Positions 46,800 through 54,643 of a stretch of 64,000 bases of DNA are shown in pieces. This stretch comes from Scleromatobacter sp039920745 (GTDB lineage Bacteria > Pseudomonadota > Gammaproteobacteria > Burkholderiales > Burkholderiaceae_C), in the NCBI GenBank assembly GCA_039920745.1, contig JBDSDD010000010.1, positions 1 through 64,000 of the forward strand. The letters run 5' to 3'. The notes under the pieces were generated by a model. The model saw only the letters and a program-made list of their open reading frames with translations, was not told where the DNA came from and ran no database searches. Both the position numbers and the translations under genes were made by a program. Position 1 is the stretch's first letter. Each line of letters begins with the position of its first letter.

Positions 46800-49299
46800 A
46801 GGCCATCACGGCCTGGTTGCGCAGCGTGCGCAGCAGGCTCAGCTCGCGCTCGCCCAGCACGATGCCGCCGGCCGCCGCGCTGTCGGCGTAGATCAACCCG
46901 AACGGCGAGCTCTTGAGCGTCATCGGCAGCAGCACGAAGCTGCGCGCGTTCGCCTCGCGCTGCAGCCAGGTGGGCAGGCGCGTGCGGACGTTGTCGGCCG
47001 ACGCGTCCGATATCAGCGTGTCAGCCGACTTCTTGCATGCCACCGACAGCAGGTCGACCGGCCCATTCGGGTTGACGTCCACGCGGAACTGCGCCGACAG
47101 CGCGGCCGCGGCGGCACCCAGCCCCAGCCGGCCGGTGATGAAGCCGGTCTTCTGGTCGCGCATGCCGAACACGACGCAACGGAAGCCGAGCGCGCCGTGC
47201 ATCGTCTGGAGGATCGTTCGCAGCACCTCGTTGAGCTTGAACGTGTCGCCGGCGAGTGCACTGGTCACGTTGGAGATGCCCTCCTCCAGCGCCAGCATGC
47301 GGGCACTGGAGTCGTCGACCGTCGGGCGCGCGCTGGCCGCGACCGGCGCGGGGCGCTCGGCGGCGCCGGGCGCGGCGCGGCGCGCGTCGGCGGGCGTCAC
47401 CATCGTCGCGTCGTTCGCGATCGCCGCGCCCGCGCTCGGCGCGGCGGGTGCCGCGGCGACGGTGGCCGGGTTGATGTTGCCGGTGGGCACGTCCAGCGCC
47501 GGCGGCAGCAGCCGGCGCGCCTTGGAGTCGGCCTTCAGGTCGATGCCCAGGTCGATGGACATCGACTGCAGGTGCGACTGCGCGCTGCGTACCGCGGCCT
47601 CGAACTGTTCCTTGGGCAGGTTCAGCGCCCGCGAGAAGCGGTCGCCGATCGCCGCGATCCTGCTGGCCGCCGCATCTGCGGCGCTGTGCATCAACGCCTG
47701 AGCCAGTTCGCCCGAGGCTTGCACGCACCAGCGCAGGCGCTCGGCCGCGTCCACGCTGCGCGACGGCGGCTCGCCCTCGGGGCGCGCGATGGCGCGTCGC
47801 AGCGAGTCGGGCAGCCCCCAGACCTTGGTCACGCCCACGCCCAGTTGTTCGTACGACAGGCCCAGCACCTCGCCGACGGCGCGGTCCTCGATCGCCTGCG
47901 ACCATTCGCCGCGTTGCCAAGACGGCTCGACGCGGCGCCGGATCAGCGCGGCTTCTTCCGGGAAATAGAACTCGCTGAGCATGTGGCCCAGCTGCGACAT
48001 CATGCCGGCCAGGAAGGGTTCGTCATGCGCCTTGGCCAGCGGCGTCAGCTCGTCGCACAGCGTGCCCGTCATCATCGCCAGGAGGAACATCTCCTTCAGG
48101 CGGGCGACGTGCGCCTTGTCCTGCATGTGCTCCAGCAGCACCAGCGACAACGCCATCGTGCGGATGCCGGCCAGTCCCACCAGCGAGACGGCACGGGGCA
48201 CGGACGCGATGGTGCCGGCGCCGGCGTTGCGGAAGTGCGCGGTGTTGACCAGGCGCAGCAGCTTGTTGGTGAGCGCCACGTCGCGCACGATCTCGTCGGT
48301 GACGCCCGCGATGCTGGCGTCCTCCGACTGGGTCACGCGCTGGATGCGCACCACCGCGTCCGACAGCGCCGGGAAGTCGCTCTTGTGGCGCATGCGGCGC
48401 AGCAGGAAGTCGAGCGTCGCGCGATCGCCGCCGTCCGAGCCCACCGGTGCCGGATCCAGCCATTCGTGCAGCGCATTGCGAAACGCGCTGGCCGACTCGG
48501 GGCGCCGCGTCGGGTCGCGCGACACCGCGCGCATCACGAGCGCGCGCAGCGCGTCGTCGGTGGCGTCCTTGCCCGTCTTCGCGTCGACCATCTCGGCAGG
48601 CCAGACGATGTCCTCGTTCTGGATGCGCTCGAGCGCGCGGTACGGGTCGCGTTCGACCAGCATCGGTCGTCCGCAGATCATCTGGCCCAGCATCATGCCG
48701 GCCGCGAACACGTCCATCAGAGGATGCGGCGCGGCGCCACCGACGGCCTCGGGCGCGATGTAGCCCGGCGTGCCGGCGATGCGGCCGTCGTGCTTGTCGG
48801 ACACGCGCGCGGCGATGCCGAAGTCCATCACGCGCGGGCGGTTCTGCGAATCCATCAGGATGTTGGACGGCTTCAGGTCGCGGTGCACGATGCCTTGCGC
48901 GTGCGCCGTGGCGATGGCGTCGAGCACGTCGCGCATCAGCGCCGCGGCCTCGCGCTGGGGCAGCTTGCCGCGCTTCCTGAGCAGGTCGGTGAGCGTGGGG
49001 CCGGTGACGTACTCGAACACCATGAACGAGACGTTGCCGTCCTGGTCGGCCTCGAACACCGGCACGATGTTGGGATGCGCCAGCCGGCTGACGGCGCGTG
49101 CTTCGTCCAGCCATTGCGCCACCGACACCGCGTCCGCATCGGGATTGATGACCTTGACCGCGACCTCGCGCTGCAGGCGCGGATCGTAGCCCAGCCACAC
49201 GGTGGCCTGCGCGCCGCGTCCGAGTTCGCCCTTGAGCTCGAACCGGCCGACGCGCCGCATGGAGCCGCCCGATCCCTGGCGTGCCGAGGCGGCGCTCAT
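46783..49299 (-). CDS. Ser/Thr protein kinase fused to HDOD and GAF domains
   Basis: An 838-residue protein. The kinase (about 18-282) has all key residues: glycine loop LGRGAQATVW, Lys49 in VAVKVI, Glu67, HRDLKPSN (139-146), DFG (159-161) and APE (182-184), so it should phosphorylate proteins. An HDOD domain follows (about 305-500: LRLVNTAHFRNAG and VPRAVSLVGLAGIRTMAL), then a long Ala/Pro linker and a GAF-like sensor domain (about 660-838, FGLIYADSAAAGG). No membrane helix is seen. The ATG at 49299 overlaps the stop of the pseudokinase gene by ATGA. The pairing suggests a complex with that protein. Confidence 0.85.
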   Translation of the reverse strand: MSAASARQGSGGSMRRVGRFELKGELGRGAQATVWLGYDPRLQREVAVKVINPDADAVSVAQWLDEARAVSRLAHPNIVPVFEADQDGNVSFMVFEYVTGPTLTDLLRKRGKLPQREAAALMRDVLDAIATAHAQGIVHRDLKPSNILMDSQNRPRVMDFGIAARVSDKHDGRIAGTPGYIAPEAVGGAAPHPLMDVFAAGMMLGQMICGRPMLVERDPYRALERIQNEDIVWPAEMVDAKTGKDATDDALRALVMRAVSRDPTRRPESASAFRNALHEWLDPAPVGSDGGDRATLDFLLRRMRHKSDFPALSDAVVRIQRVTQSEDASIAGVTDEIVRDVALTNKLLRLVNTAHFRNAGAGTIASVPRAVSLVGLAGIRTMALSLVLLEHMQDKAHVARLKEMFLLAMMTGTLCDELTPLAKAHDEPFLAGMMSQLGHMLSEFYFPEEAALIRRRVEPSWQRGEWSQAIEDRAVGEVLGLSYEQLGVGVTKVWGLPDSLRRAIARPEGEPPSRSVDAAERLRWCVQASGELAQALMHSAADAAASRIAAIGDRFSRALNLPKEQFEAAVRSAQSHLQSMSIDLGIDLKADSKARRLLPPALDVPTGNINPATVAAAPAAPSAGAAIANDATMVTPADARRAAPGAAERPAPVAASARPTVDDSSARMLALEEGISNVTSALAGDTFKLNEVLRTILQTMHGALGFRCVVFGMRDQKTGFITGRLGLGAAAAALSAQFRVDVNPNGPVDLLSVACKKSADTLISDASADNVRTRLPTWLQREANARSFVLLPMTLKSSPFGLIYADSAAAGGIVLGERELSLLRTLRNQAVMAFKTAA

Positions 49300-51065
49300 T
49301 GATGGGTCCTGGGCGCGGCCGGTTGCAGCGCGTCCTGGATGTCCTTGAGCGCGATGTCCAGCGCGCGGCCATAGCGTTGCGCCACGCGCTGCACTGCGGC
49401 AATGGCCTGGCGCGACGGCAGCGCCACCGCGTCCAGCACGTCGTTGGCGCAGCTCGCGACGAGGCGCAGCATGTCGACGTCGGACGTCGGCGTGTGGATC
49501 GGGCCGGTCGGCGGCGCGCGGCGCACCATGTGCTGCACGCCGTCGTCCAGGCCCCAGTGGTGCATCACGGCGGTGCCGAGGGCGTCGATGTCGATGCCCA
49601 GCACCGCGAACGACGCGCCTTCGGCGGTCATGCCCTGCTCGTCCGGCTCGCCGGCCTTCTGCGACGGCACCGGCTGCATCAGGCGGCGGATCTGCGCGGC
49701 CTCGTCCGGGAAGTGGTACTGAACGACCAGCCAGCCGAGGTTCTGCAACGCGGTGATCAGGTAGACGACCTCCTGGTCGTAGCCGGCCGGCTGCAGTGTC
49801 TGCGCCAACTTGCAGGCGCGCTTGACGCGCTCCATCAGTTCCTTGAGCGCGTTGGCGGCCCCGGCGTTGAGCGGGCCCGGCCACGGACGCAACGAGAGCG
49901 CGGCCTGGCGCACGCCGTCCAGCCCCACCATCGCAATGGCGCGATGGATCGCCAGCACGGCGCCGCTGCCGTTGTGGCCGGCCTGCGACTGCGCGAAGTT
50001 GACCATGCGCACCATCTCGAACGACAGCGCGAAATCCTGCAGCACGACGCTCGAGAGCTCGTGCGTGTGACCGGATTCGAGCAGCGCCAGGCGCGCCGCG
50101 CGCTCGGCGCCGCCGGGCATCGCCGGCAGCAGGCCGACGCTGCGCATGCGGGCGAGCAGCAGCGTGATCGGGCCGGCGTCCTGGTCGCTGCTTGCCTGTA
50201 GCCAGCCCTCCAGGGCGCGCTCGAACGTGCGGGCGCTGCGGTAGCGCTGGCGTTCCTGGCGGTCGGTGGCGCGGTTGACGATGGCGCGCAGCGGCTCGGC
50301 GATCGGGCGCGGCACGGTCCAGGGCAGGCGCACCATCTCGTGGCCGAACGGCGGCAGGCGGCCGACCACCTTGGCGACGTCGGGTTCTTCCAGCGGTTCG
50401 TTGCCGGCCAGCACCTGGTGCATCACCAGGCCGAAGGCCAGCACGTCGATCTCCGCGGCCTGGCGTTGCATGCGGCGCTCGTCCATCGCGGCCTGGTGGC
50501 CGTCGGCGTCCGACGGAGCGGCGACGAAGGCCTGGGCGAACGCGTGTGCGTCGACGATCTCCAGGCCCAGCAGCTTGACGTTGCCGGTGTCGTCGATCAG
50601 CAGGGAATACGGTTGCAGGTCGCGGTGCGCCGAACCCGCCTCGTGCGCGAATGCGAGGCCCTGCAGCACCTGGACGCTCCACTGCGTCAGCTCGGCGCCC
50701 GGCAGGCCCTTGACGGTGAGCTTCTCGCCCCAGGTGACGAACTGGTCGCGCGCATAGACGGCGTAGGGCCAGCGCTCGTGCTCGCCGACGTCCAGCACGC
50801 GTGCCAGCTTCGGGTGCTTGAGGCGGCTGGTGCGGCCGACGCGCGCGATCCAGGCGCCGAGCGCGTCCGGATCGGGCGGCTGCACCCGCGGCAGCGCCAC
50901 CATCACCTCGACGTCGCCGTTGGTGTCGAGCGCCAGCCATAGCATCGTCTGCGCGCTCTTGCCGAGCAGGCGCAGCAGTTGGTAGCGGCCGAGCATGCGC
51001 ACCGCGCGATTGGGCGCGGGGGACGGGGCGGCAGCGGCGGCGGTGGGGGGAACGGTGGCGACCAT
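49296..51065 (-). CDS. Pseudokinase-HDOD protein
   Basis: A 589-residue protein with the same order of domains as the downstream kinase but a decayed kinase centre. The glycine loop is LGKSAQTMLW (second Gly lost), the ATP Lys is Ala57 (VMVALP), the loop HRDLQPYS keeps Asp149 but has Gln151 and Ser154 for Lys and Asn, and DFG is replaced by LLGL (165-168). Thus it cannot work as a normal kinase. The C-terminal HDOD-like domain (about 330-520: FALSFEMVRMVNFAQS and IHRAIAMVGLDGVRQAALSL) lacks HD metal residues, as in HDOD. Start 51065 (MVATVPP) leaves a clear N-terminus. A TTGACA -35 box on the minus strand lies at 51192-51197. Confidence 0.82.
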   Translation of the reverse strand: MVATVPPTAAAAAPSPAPNRAVRMLGRYQLLRLLGKSAQTMLWLALDTNGDVEVMVALPRVQPPDPDALGAWIARVGRTSRLKHPKLARVLDVGEHERWPYAVYARDQFVTWGEKLTVKGLPGAELTQWSVQVLQGLAFAHEAGSAHRDLQPYSLLIDDTGNVKLLGLEIVDAHAFAQAFVAAPSDADGHQAAMDERRMQRQAAEIDVLAFGLVMHQVLAGNEPLEEPDVAKVVGRLPPFGHEMVRLPWTVPRPIAEPLRAIVNRATDRQERQRYRSARTFERALEGWLQASSDQDAGPITLLLARMRSVGLLPAMPGGAERAARLALLESGHTHELSSVVLQDFALSFEMVRMVNFAQSQAGHNGSGAVLAIHRAIAMVGLDGVRQAALSLRPWPGPLNAGAANALKELMERVKRACKLAQTLQPAGYDQEVVYLITALQNLGWLVVQYHFPDEAAQIRRLMQPVPSQKAGEPDEQGMTAEGASFAVLGIDIDALGTAVMHHWGLDDGVQHMVRRAPPTGPIHTPTSDVDMLRLVASCANDVLDAVALPSRQAIAAVQRVAQRYGRALDIALKDIQDALQPAAPRTHQ

Positions 51066-51320
51066 GAACGCAGTAACGGAAGAATCGCTCGATTGGAACG
51101 CCGCCCGAGGCACCGCGGCGGGCGGAAGAAGGGCCAAAACAGTGCGCAATTCGGCAACGTCGGGCCCTTCAGTTTTCGACTGTCGTCCTCATGTCAACAA
51201 TAAGGTCGAATCGGCGGCCCGGGCCACCCCGTCAAGTGGGATGTGTCAAAATCTTTTCACCGACGGCGGTTTGTCCCAGTTTCCCGAAGAAATCCGCTTC
51301 CGGTGTCCCAAGGAAAACGC

Positions 51321-51674
51321 ATGAGCAGCGAAGCAATCAAACACATCTCCGACGCGTCCTTCGAGGCCGACGTCCTCAAGTCCGGCACCCCGGTCCTGGT
51401 GGACTACTGGGCGGAGTGGTGCGGCCCGTGCAAGGCCATCGCCCCGATCCTCGAGGAAGTCGCCAAGGACTACGGTTCGCGCATCCAGATCGCCAAGATG
51501 AACGTCGACGAGAACCGTGAAGTGCCGACCAAGTTCGGCATCCGTGGCATCCCGACGCTGATGCTGTTCAAGGACGGCCAGCTCGCGGCGACCAAGGTCG
51601 GCGCGCTGTCCAAGTCCCAACTGACGTCCTTCCTCGAAGGCCATCTGGGTTCGCCCGCGGCTGTCCAAGGCTGA
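51321..51674 (+). CDS. trxA: Thioredoxin
   Basis: A 117-residue thioredoxin with the active site WCGPC at residues 33-37 (YWAEWCGPCKAIAPIL) and the cis-Pro loop GIRGIPTLMLF. It reduces protein disulfides, with thioredoxin reductase as partner. The ATG at 51321 has AGGA six bases upstream; in-frame upstream sequence (from 51243) is not thioredoxin-like. It lies 392 bp upstream of rho, a common Burkholderiales order. Confidence 0.96.
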   Translation: MSSEAIKHISDASFEADVLKSGTPVLVDYWAEWCGPCKAIAPILEEVAKDYGSRIQIAKMNVDENREVPTKFGIRGIPTLMLFKDGQLAATKVGALSKSQLTSFLEGHLGSPAAVQG

Positions 51675-52066
51675 TTGCGCTGGCGTCCGGCGTGGCCGCG
51701 GCGACACTCGTCGCCGCGTTCTCCGGTTCCAGTTGACGTCCTTGCTCGACGTCCCTCTATAATCATTCCTGACCAGTGCCTCCATGGCGCCTCGCTCTGA
51801 CGAGCAGCGGTGCCGGCACTGAGCCAAGGTTGCGCCTCCGCGCCCAGTCTCCCGCTCTCTTCGGCGGGTTCCGGCGCGCGGATCCGGCGATTCGTCCCAA
51901 GCCCCATCCGTTTCACGTCGCCACGACGGCCCAGACCCGGTCAGTGCACGCCTACCCAGCGTGATCTGGCTTGTCGCGCTGGCTCGTACGAGGCGCGCCC
52001 CGCAGTCCGGGCGCGCCGCGCGGCGACCTGAACCTGCCGCGGCTCACACCCCAGGGTGAACAAAGA
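51675..52066 (+). other. 392-bp trxA-rho intergenic region with the long rho leader
   Basis: No gene is seen. It contains the rho promoter at 51733-51763 and then about 300 bases of leader before the rho ATG. The leader is C-rich with few G in places (for example near 51835-51870), which fits a Rho loading site used for autoregulation, as known for rho leaders elsewhere. GACGTC repeats occur at 51736 and 51748 in the promoter spacer. Confidence 0.55.
51733..51763 (+). promoter_or_regulatory. rho promoter
   Basis: TTGACG (51733-51738) and a perfect TATAAT (51758-51763) with a 19-base spacer form a strong sigma-70-type promoter, the spacing being slightly long. The expected transcript starts near 51770 and gives a leader of about 297 bases. 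Confidence 0.65.
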
Positions 52067-53329
52067 ATGCATCTTTCCGAACTGAAGGCCATGCACATCG
52101 GTGCACTGATCACGATGGGCGAAGCCCTCGAGATCGACAACGTGGCCCGCCTGCGCAAGCAGGAGTTGATGTTCGCGATCATGAAGAAGCGCGCCAAGGG
52201 CGGCGAACAGGTCTTCGGCGACGGCGTGCTCGAAGTGCTGCCGGACGGCTTCGGCTTCCTGCGCGCCATCGACGAGAGCTACATGGCGTCCACCGACGAC
52301 ATCTACCTCAGCCCCAGCCAGATCCGCCGCTTCAACCTGCACACCGGCGACATGATCGAAGGCGAAGTGCGCGTCCCCAAGGACGGTGAACGCTACTTCG
52401 CGCTGGTCAAGGTCGACCGCGTCAACGGCGTCACGCCGGAGGAGAGCAAGCACAAGATCATGTTCGAGAACCTGACGCCGCTCTTTCCGAAAGAGTGCTT
52501 CAAGCTCGAGCGTGACATCCGCGGCGAAGAGAACATCACCAGCCGCATCATCGACCTGATCGCGCCGATCGGCAAAGGCCAGCGCGCCCTGCTGGTCGCC
52601 CAGCCCAAGACCGGCAAGACGGTGATGATGCAGCACATCGCGCACGCCCTCGTCGCCAACCATCCCGAGATCCACCTGATCGTGCTGCTCGTCGACGAGC
52701 GCCCGGAAGAAGTGACCGAGATGCAGCGCACCGTGCGCGGCGAGGTCATCAGCTCCACCTTCGACGAGCCGGCCGCCCGGCATGTGCAGGTCGCCGAAAT
52801 GGTGATCGAGCGCGCCAAGCGCCTGGTCGAGATGAAGAAGGATGTCGTCATCCTGCTCGATTCCATCACCCGTCTGGCCCGTGCGTACAACAACGTGCTG
52901 CCTTCGTCCGGCAAGGTGCTGTCCGGCGGCGTCGATGCCAATGCCCTGCAGCGCCCCAAGCGCTTCTTCGGCGCGGCCCGCAACGTCGAGGAAGGCGGTT
53001 CGCTGACCATCATCGGCACGGCGCTGATCGATACTGGCTCGAAGATGGACGAAGTCATCTACGAAGAGTTCAAGGGCACTGGCAACTGCGAAATCCACCT
53101 GGATCGCCGCATGGCCGAGAAGCGCGTCTACCCGTCGATCCAGATCAATCGCTCCGGCACCCGCCGCGAAGAGATGCTGCTGAAGCCGGAAATCCTCCAG
53201 AAGACCTGGATCCTGCGCAAGCTGCTCTATCCGATGGACGAGATCGAGGCGATGGAGTTCATGCTCGACAAGATGAAGGCCAGCAAGACCAACCTCGACT
53301 TCTTCGACATGATGCGTCGTGGCGGATGA
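52067..53329 (+). CDS. rho: Transcription termination factor Rho
   Basis: A 420-residue RNA-dependent ATPase. It has an N-terminal helix bundle (LSELKAMHIGALITMGEALEIDNVARLRKQELMFAIMKKRAKGGE), the cold-shock RNA-binding domain with GDGVLEVLPDGFGFLR, then the hexameric ATPase: Walker A QPKTGKTVMM, Walker B VVILLDSITRLARAYN, and the Q- and R-loop region SSGKVLSGGVDANAL. The length and ends fit the family. The ATG at 52067 is preferred, with a weak ribosome binding site (GGGTGAA) about 9 bases before it. Confidence 0.97.
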   Translation: MHLSELKAMHIGALITMGEALEIDNVARLRKQELMFAIMKKRAKGGEQVFGDGVLEVLPDGFGFLRAIDESYMASTDDIYLSPSQIRRFNLHTGDMIEGEVRVPKDGERYFALVKVDRVNGVTPEESKHKIMFENLTPLFPKECFKLERDIRGEENITSRIIDLIAPIGKGQRALLVAQPKTGKTVMMQHIAHALVANHPEIHLIVLLVDERPEEVTEMQRTVRGEVISSTFDEPAARHVQVAEMVIERAKRLVEMKKDVVILLDSITRLARAYNNVLPSSGKVLSGGVDANALQRPKRFFGAARNVEEGGSLTIIGTALIDTGSKMDEVIYEEFKGTGNCEIHLDRRMAEKRVYPSIQINRSGTRREEMLLKPEILQKTWILRKLLYPMDEIEAMEFMLDKMKASKTNLDFFDMMRRGG

Positions 53330-53335
53330 CATGAC

Positions 53336-53349
53336 GGCCCCACGGTCGC
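53336..53349 (+). repeat. 14-base repeat shared with the ohr 3' element
   Basis: GGCCCCACGGTCGC is identical to 37560-37573, in both cases a few bases after a stop codon. Here it is not followed by the GCCCCC/GGGGGC core and instead precedes the rho terminator, so it appears to be a partial copy. Confidence 0.55.
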
Positions 53350-53361
53350 CAGCTGGATTTG

Positions 53362-53383
53362 AAAGGCCCGTTCGCGGGCCTTT
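53362..53383 (+). terminator. Intrinsic terminator of rho
   Basis: A perfect 9-bp stem AAAGGCCCG / CGGGCCTTT with a TTCG tetraloop, followed by CGTTCG. The A-tract and T-tract are symmetric, so it could work in both directions. Confidence 0.85.
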
Positions 53384-53476
53384 CGTTCGTCTGGGGCTGG
53401 CGCGCGTGCGTCGAGGCGGTTGCATCCGGGTGGGCCATGGCGCTATGCTCGTCCGACCCTCACCCAGGCAACCACC

Positions 53477-53953
53477 ATGAAATCCATTTGCGCAGCGCTT
53501 GTCATCGCCAACCTGTTTGTTTGCGCAACGGTCTGTGCCGCCGAGGCGCCGGCCGGGCCGGCGTTGCGCCGCGACGTGGGCGTGGCCAAGGTGCCGCTGT
53601 CCAGCAGTTGGGGCCAGCTGAATTCGGAGCAGCGCGACAAGATCAAGGCGAGCTACCAGGCCATGGGGCCGGCGGACGAACCGCCCTACCCGGTCGACGG
53701 CATGGCGCCGCTGATGCTCAAGCTGCGCAAGGGCGCCGAGGTCTTCGACGTGTCCGGCCAACTCGACATGGCGGTCGACATCGATGGCGACGGCACCCCG
53801 CGCAGCGTGAGCGTCTACACGCAACCGGGCAGCTCGCAGTTCAGCCAGTTCGTCGCGTCGTTGCTGGTGATGACCAAATACAAGCCGGCGGTGTGCGGCG
53901 GCCACGCGTGCACGATGGCGTTTCCGCTGCAGGTGACATTTTCGCGCCAGTGA
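53477..53953 (+). CDS. Secreted protein with TonB-C-like domain
   Basis: A 158-residue protein with a signal peptide (MKSICAALVIANLFVCATVCAAEA). The mature part has QLNSEQRDKIKASYQAMGPADEPPYP and a C-terminal half, VDIDGDGTPRSVSVYTQPGSSQFSQFVASLL, then KYKPAVCGGHACTMAFPLQVTF, in the order of a TonB C-terminal domain (strand, variable loop, helix, W/Y-K-P-A strand). It has no membrane anchor or Pro-rich spacer, so it is not TonB itself. The close Cys pair (CGGHAC) may be a disulfide. Function unknown. Confidence 0.65.
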   Translation: MKSICAALVIANLFVCATVCAAEAPAGPALRRDVGVAKVPLSSSWGQLNSEQRDKIKASYQAMGPADEPPYPVDGMAPLMLKLRKGAEVFDVSGQLDMAVDIDGDGTPRSVSVYTQPGSSQFSQFVASLLVMTKYKPAVCGGHACTMAFPLQVTFSRQ

Positions 53954-54031
53954 CGCCCGTGCCGTGGGCCTTCCGCTCAAGGTGAGCATCGTCTCGTCGA
54001 CGCCCCTCGGGTAGGCGCAATCAGTGCGGGC

Positions 54032-54060
54032 TGGACACCGGACGCCCTACAGCATATAAT
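54032..54060 (+). promoter_or_regulatory. rpmE promoter
   Basis: TGGACA (54032-54037) and TATAAT (54055-54060) are 17 bases apart, a near-consensus sigma-70 promoter suited to a ribosomal protein gene. The leader would be about 120 bases. Confidence 0.75.
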
Positions 54061-54067
54061 CCAAGGT

Positions 54068-54083
54068 TTTCCGCTTTCGGAAA
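54068..54083 (+). other. Hairpin at the 5' end of the rpmE transcript
   Basis: A perfect TTTCCG-CTTT-CGGAAA stem-loop begins about two bases after the predicted transcription start. It could protect the 5' end from RNase E or mediate feedback by L31. Confidence 0.5.
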
Positions 54084-54187
54084 GTGCTGGGCATGGTGCC
54101 CATGTGGCTTCCGACGACACCGCAGGTCGACGTCCAGGCAATTCGCCGGTCGAGGCACCGCGGCAAAGCGAGATAGAGGGCACCCCC

Positions 54188-54493
54188 ATGAAGCAAGGCA
54201 TTCACCCCAACTACCGCGAAGTCTGCTTCGTGGACCTGTCGAACGGTTTCAAGTTCGTGACGCGTTCGTGCGCCACCAGCAAGGAAATGGTCGAGATGGA
54301 AGACGGCAAGAAGATGCCGCTGTTCAAGCTGGAAACCACCAGCGAGACCCATCCGTTCTACACCGGCACGCAAAAGAGCATCGACAGCCTGGGCGGTCGC
54401 GTCGAGAAGTTCCGCAACAAGTTCGCTCGCGTCGGCCTCAAGAAGTCGTCGACCGCCGCCGCGGAAGCCGCGCCGGAAGCTGCTGCGGAATAA
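54188..54493 (+). CDS. rpmE2: 50S ribosomal protein L31, type B
   Basis: A 101-residue bL31. KQGIHPNYREVCFVDLSNGFKFVTRSCATS and SSETHPFYTG-like SETHPFYTGTQKS match the type B pattern, and the CxxC zinc motif of type A is absent. The last 25 residues are an Ala/Glu tail (STAAAEAAPEAAAE). bL31B joins the subunits across the intersubunit bridge and often replaces type A under zinc shortage; here it could be the only copy. The ATG at 54188 gives the conserved N-terminus. Confidence 0.94.
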   Translation: MKQGIHPNYREVCFVDLSNGFKFVTRSCATSKEMVEMEDGKKMPLFKLETTSETHPFYTGTQKSIDSLGGRVEKFRNKFARVGLKKSSTAAAEAAPEAAAE

Positions 54494-54518
54494 GGTCCGG
54501 ATTCGTCCGCACCCCTGG

Positions 54519-54544
54519 AAAGGCAGCCTCGGCTGCCTTTTTTG
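54519..54544 (+). terminator. Intrinsic terminator of rpmE
   Basis: A stem AAAGGCAGC / GCTGCCTTT with CTCG loop is followed by a further TTT, giving a run of six T. It is a textbook Rho-independent terminator 25 bases after the stop. Confidence 0.9.
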
Positions 54545-54643
54545 TTGCCGGCGTCATGGTCGCGGTCGGACGCAGCCCATGGCTTCCAACTTCTTCACGC
54601 GCCAATTTGAGCCTGCCGGCCGAGCAACGTCTCGGCATGCGGC

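Noticed and set aside
46576..49302. A 908-codon plus-strand open frame opposite the kinase gene
   Set aside because: Same reason: antisense shadow of a gene with clear kinase, HDOD and GAF motifs; no recognisable domain in the shadow.
51192..51252. A confident promoter pair in the trxA-pseudokinase divergent region
   Set aside because: A perfect TTGACA exists on the minus strand but the -10 options (AAACTG, AACTGA) are poor; for trxA no spaced -35/-10 pair was convincing.
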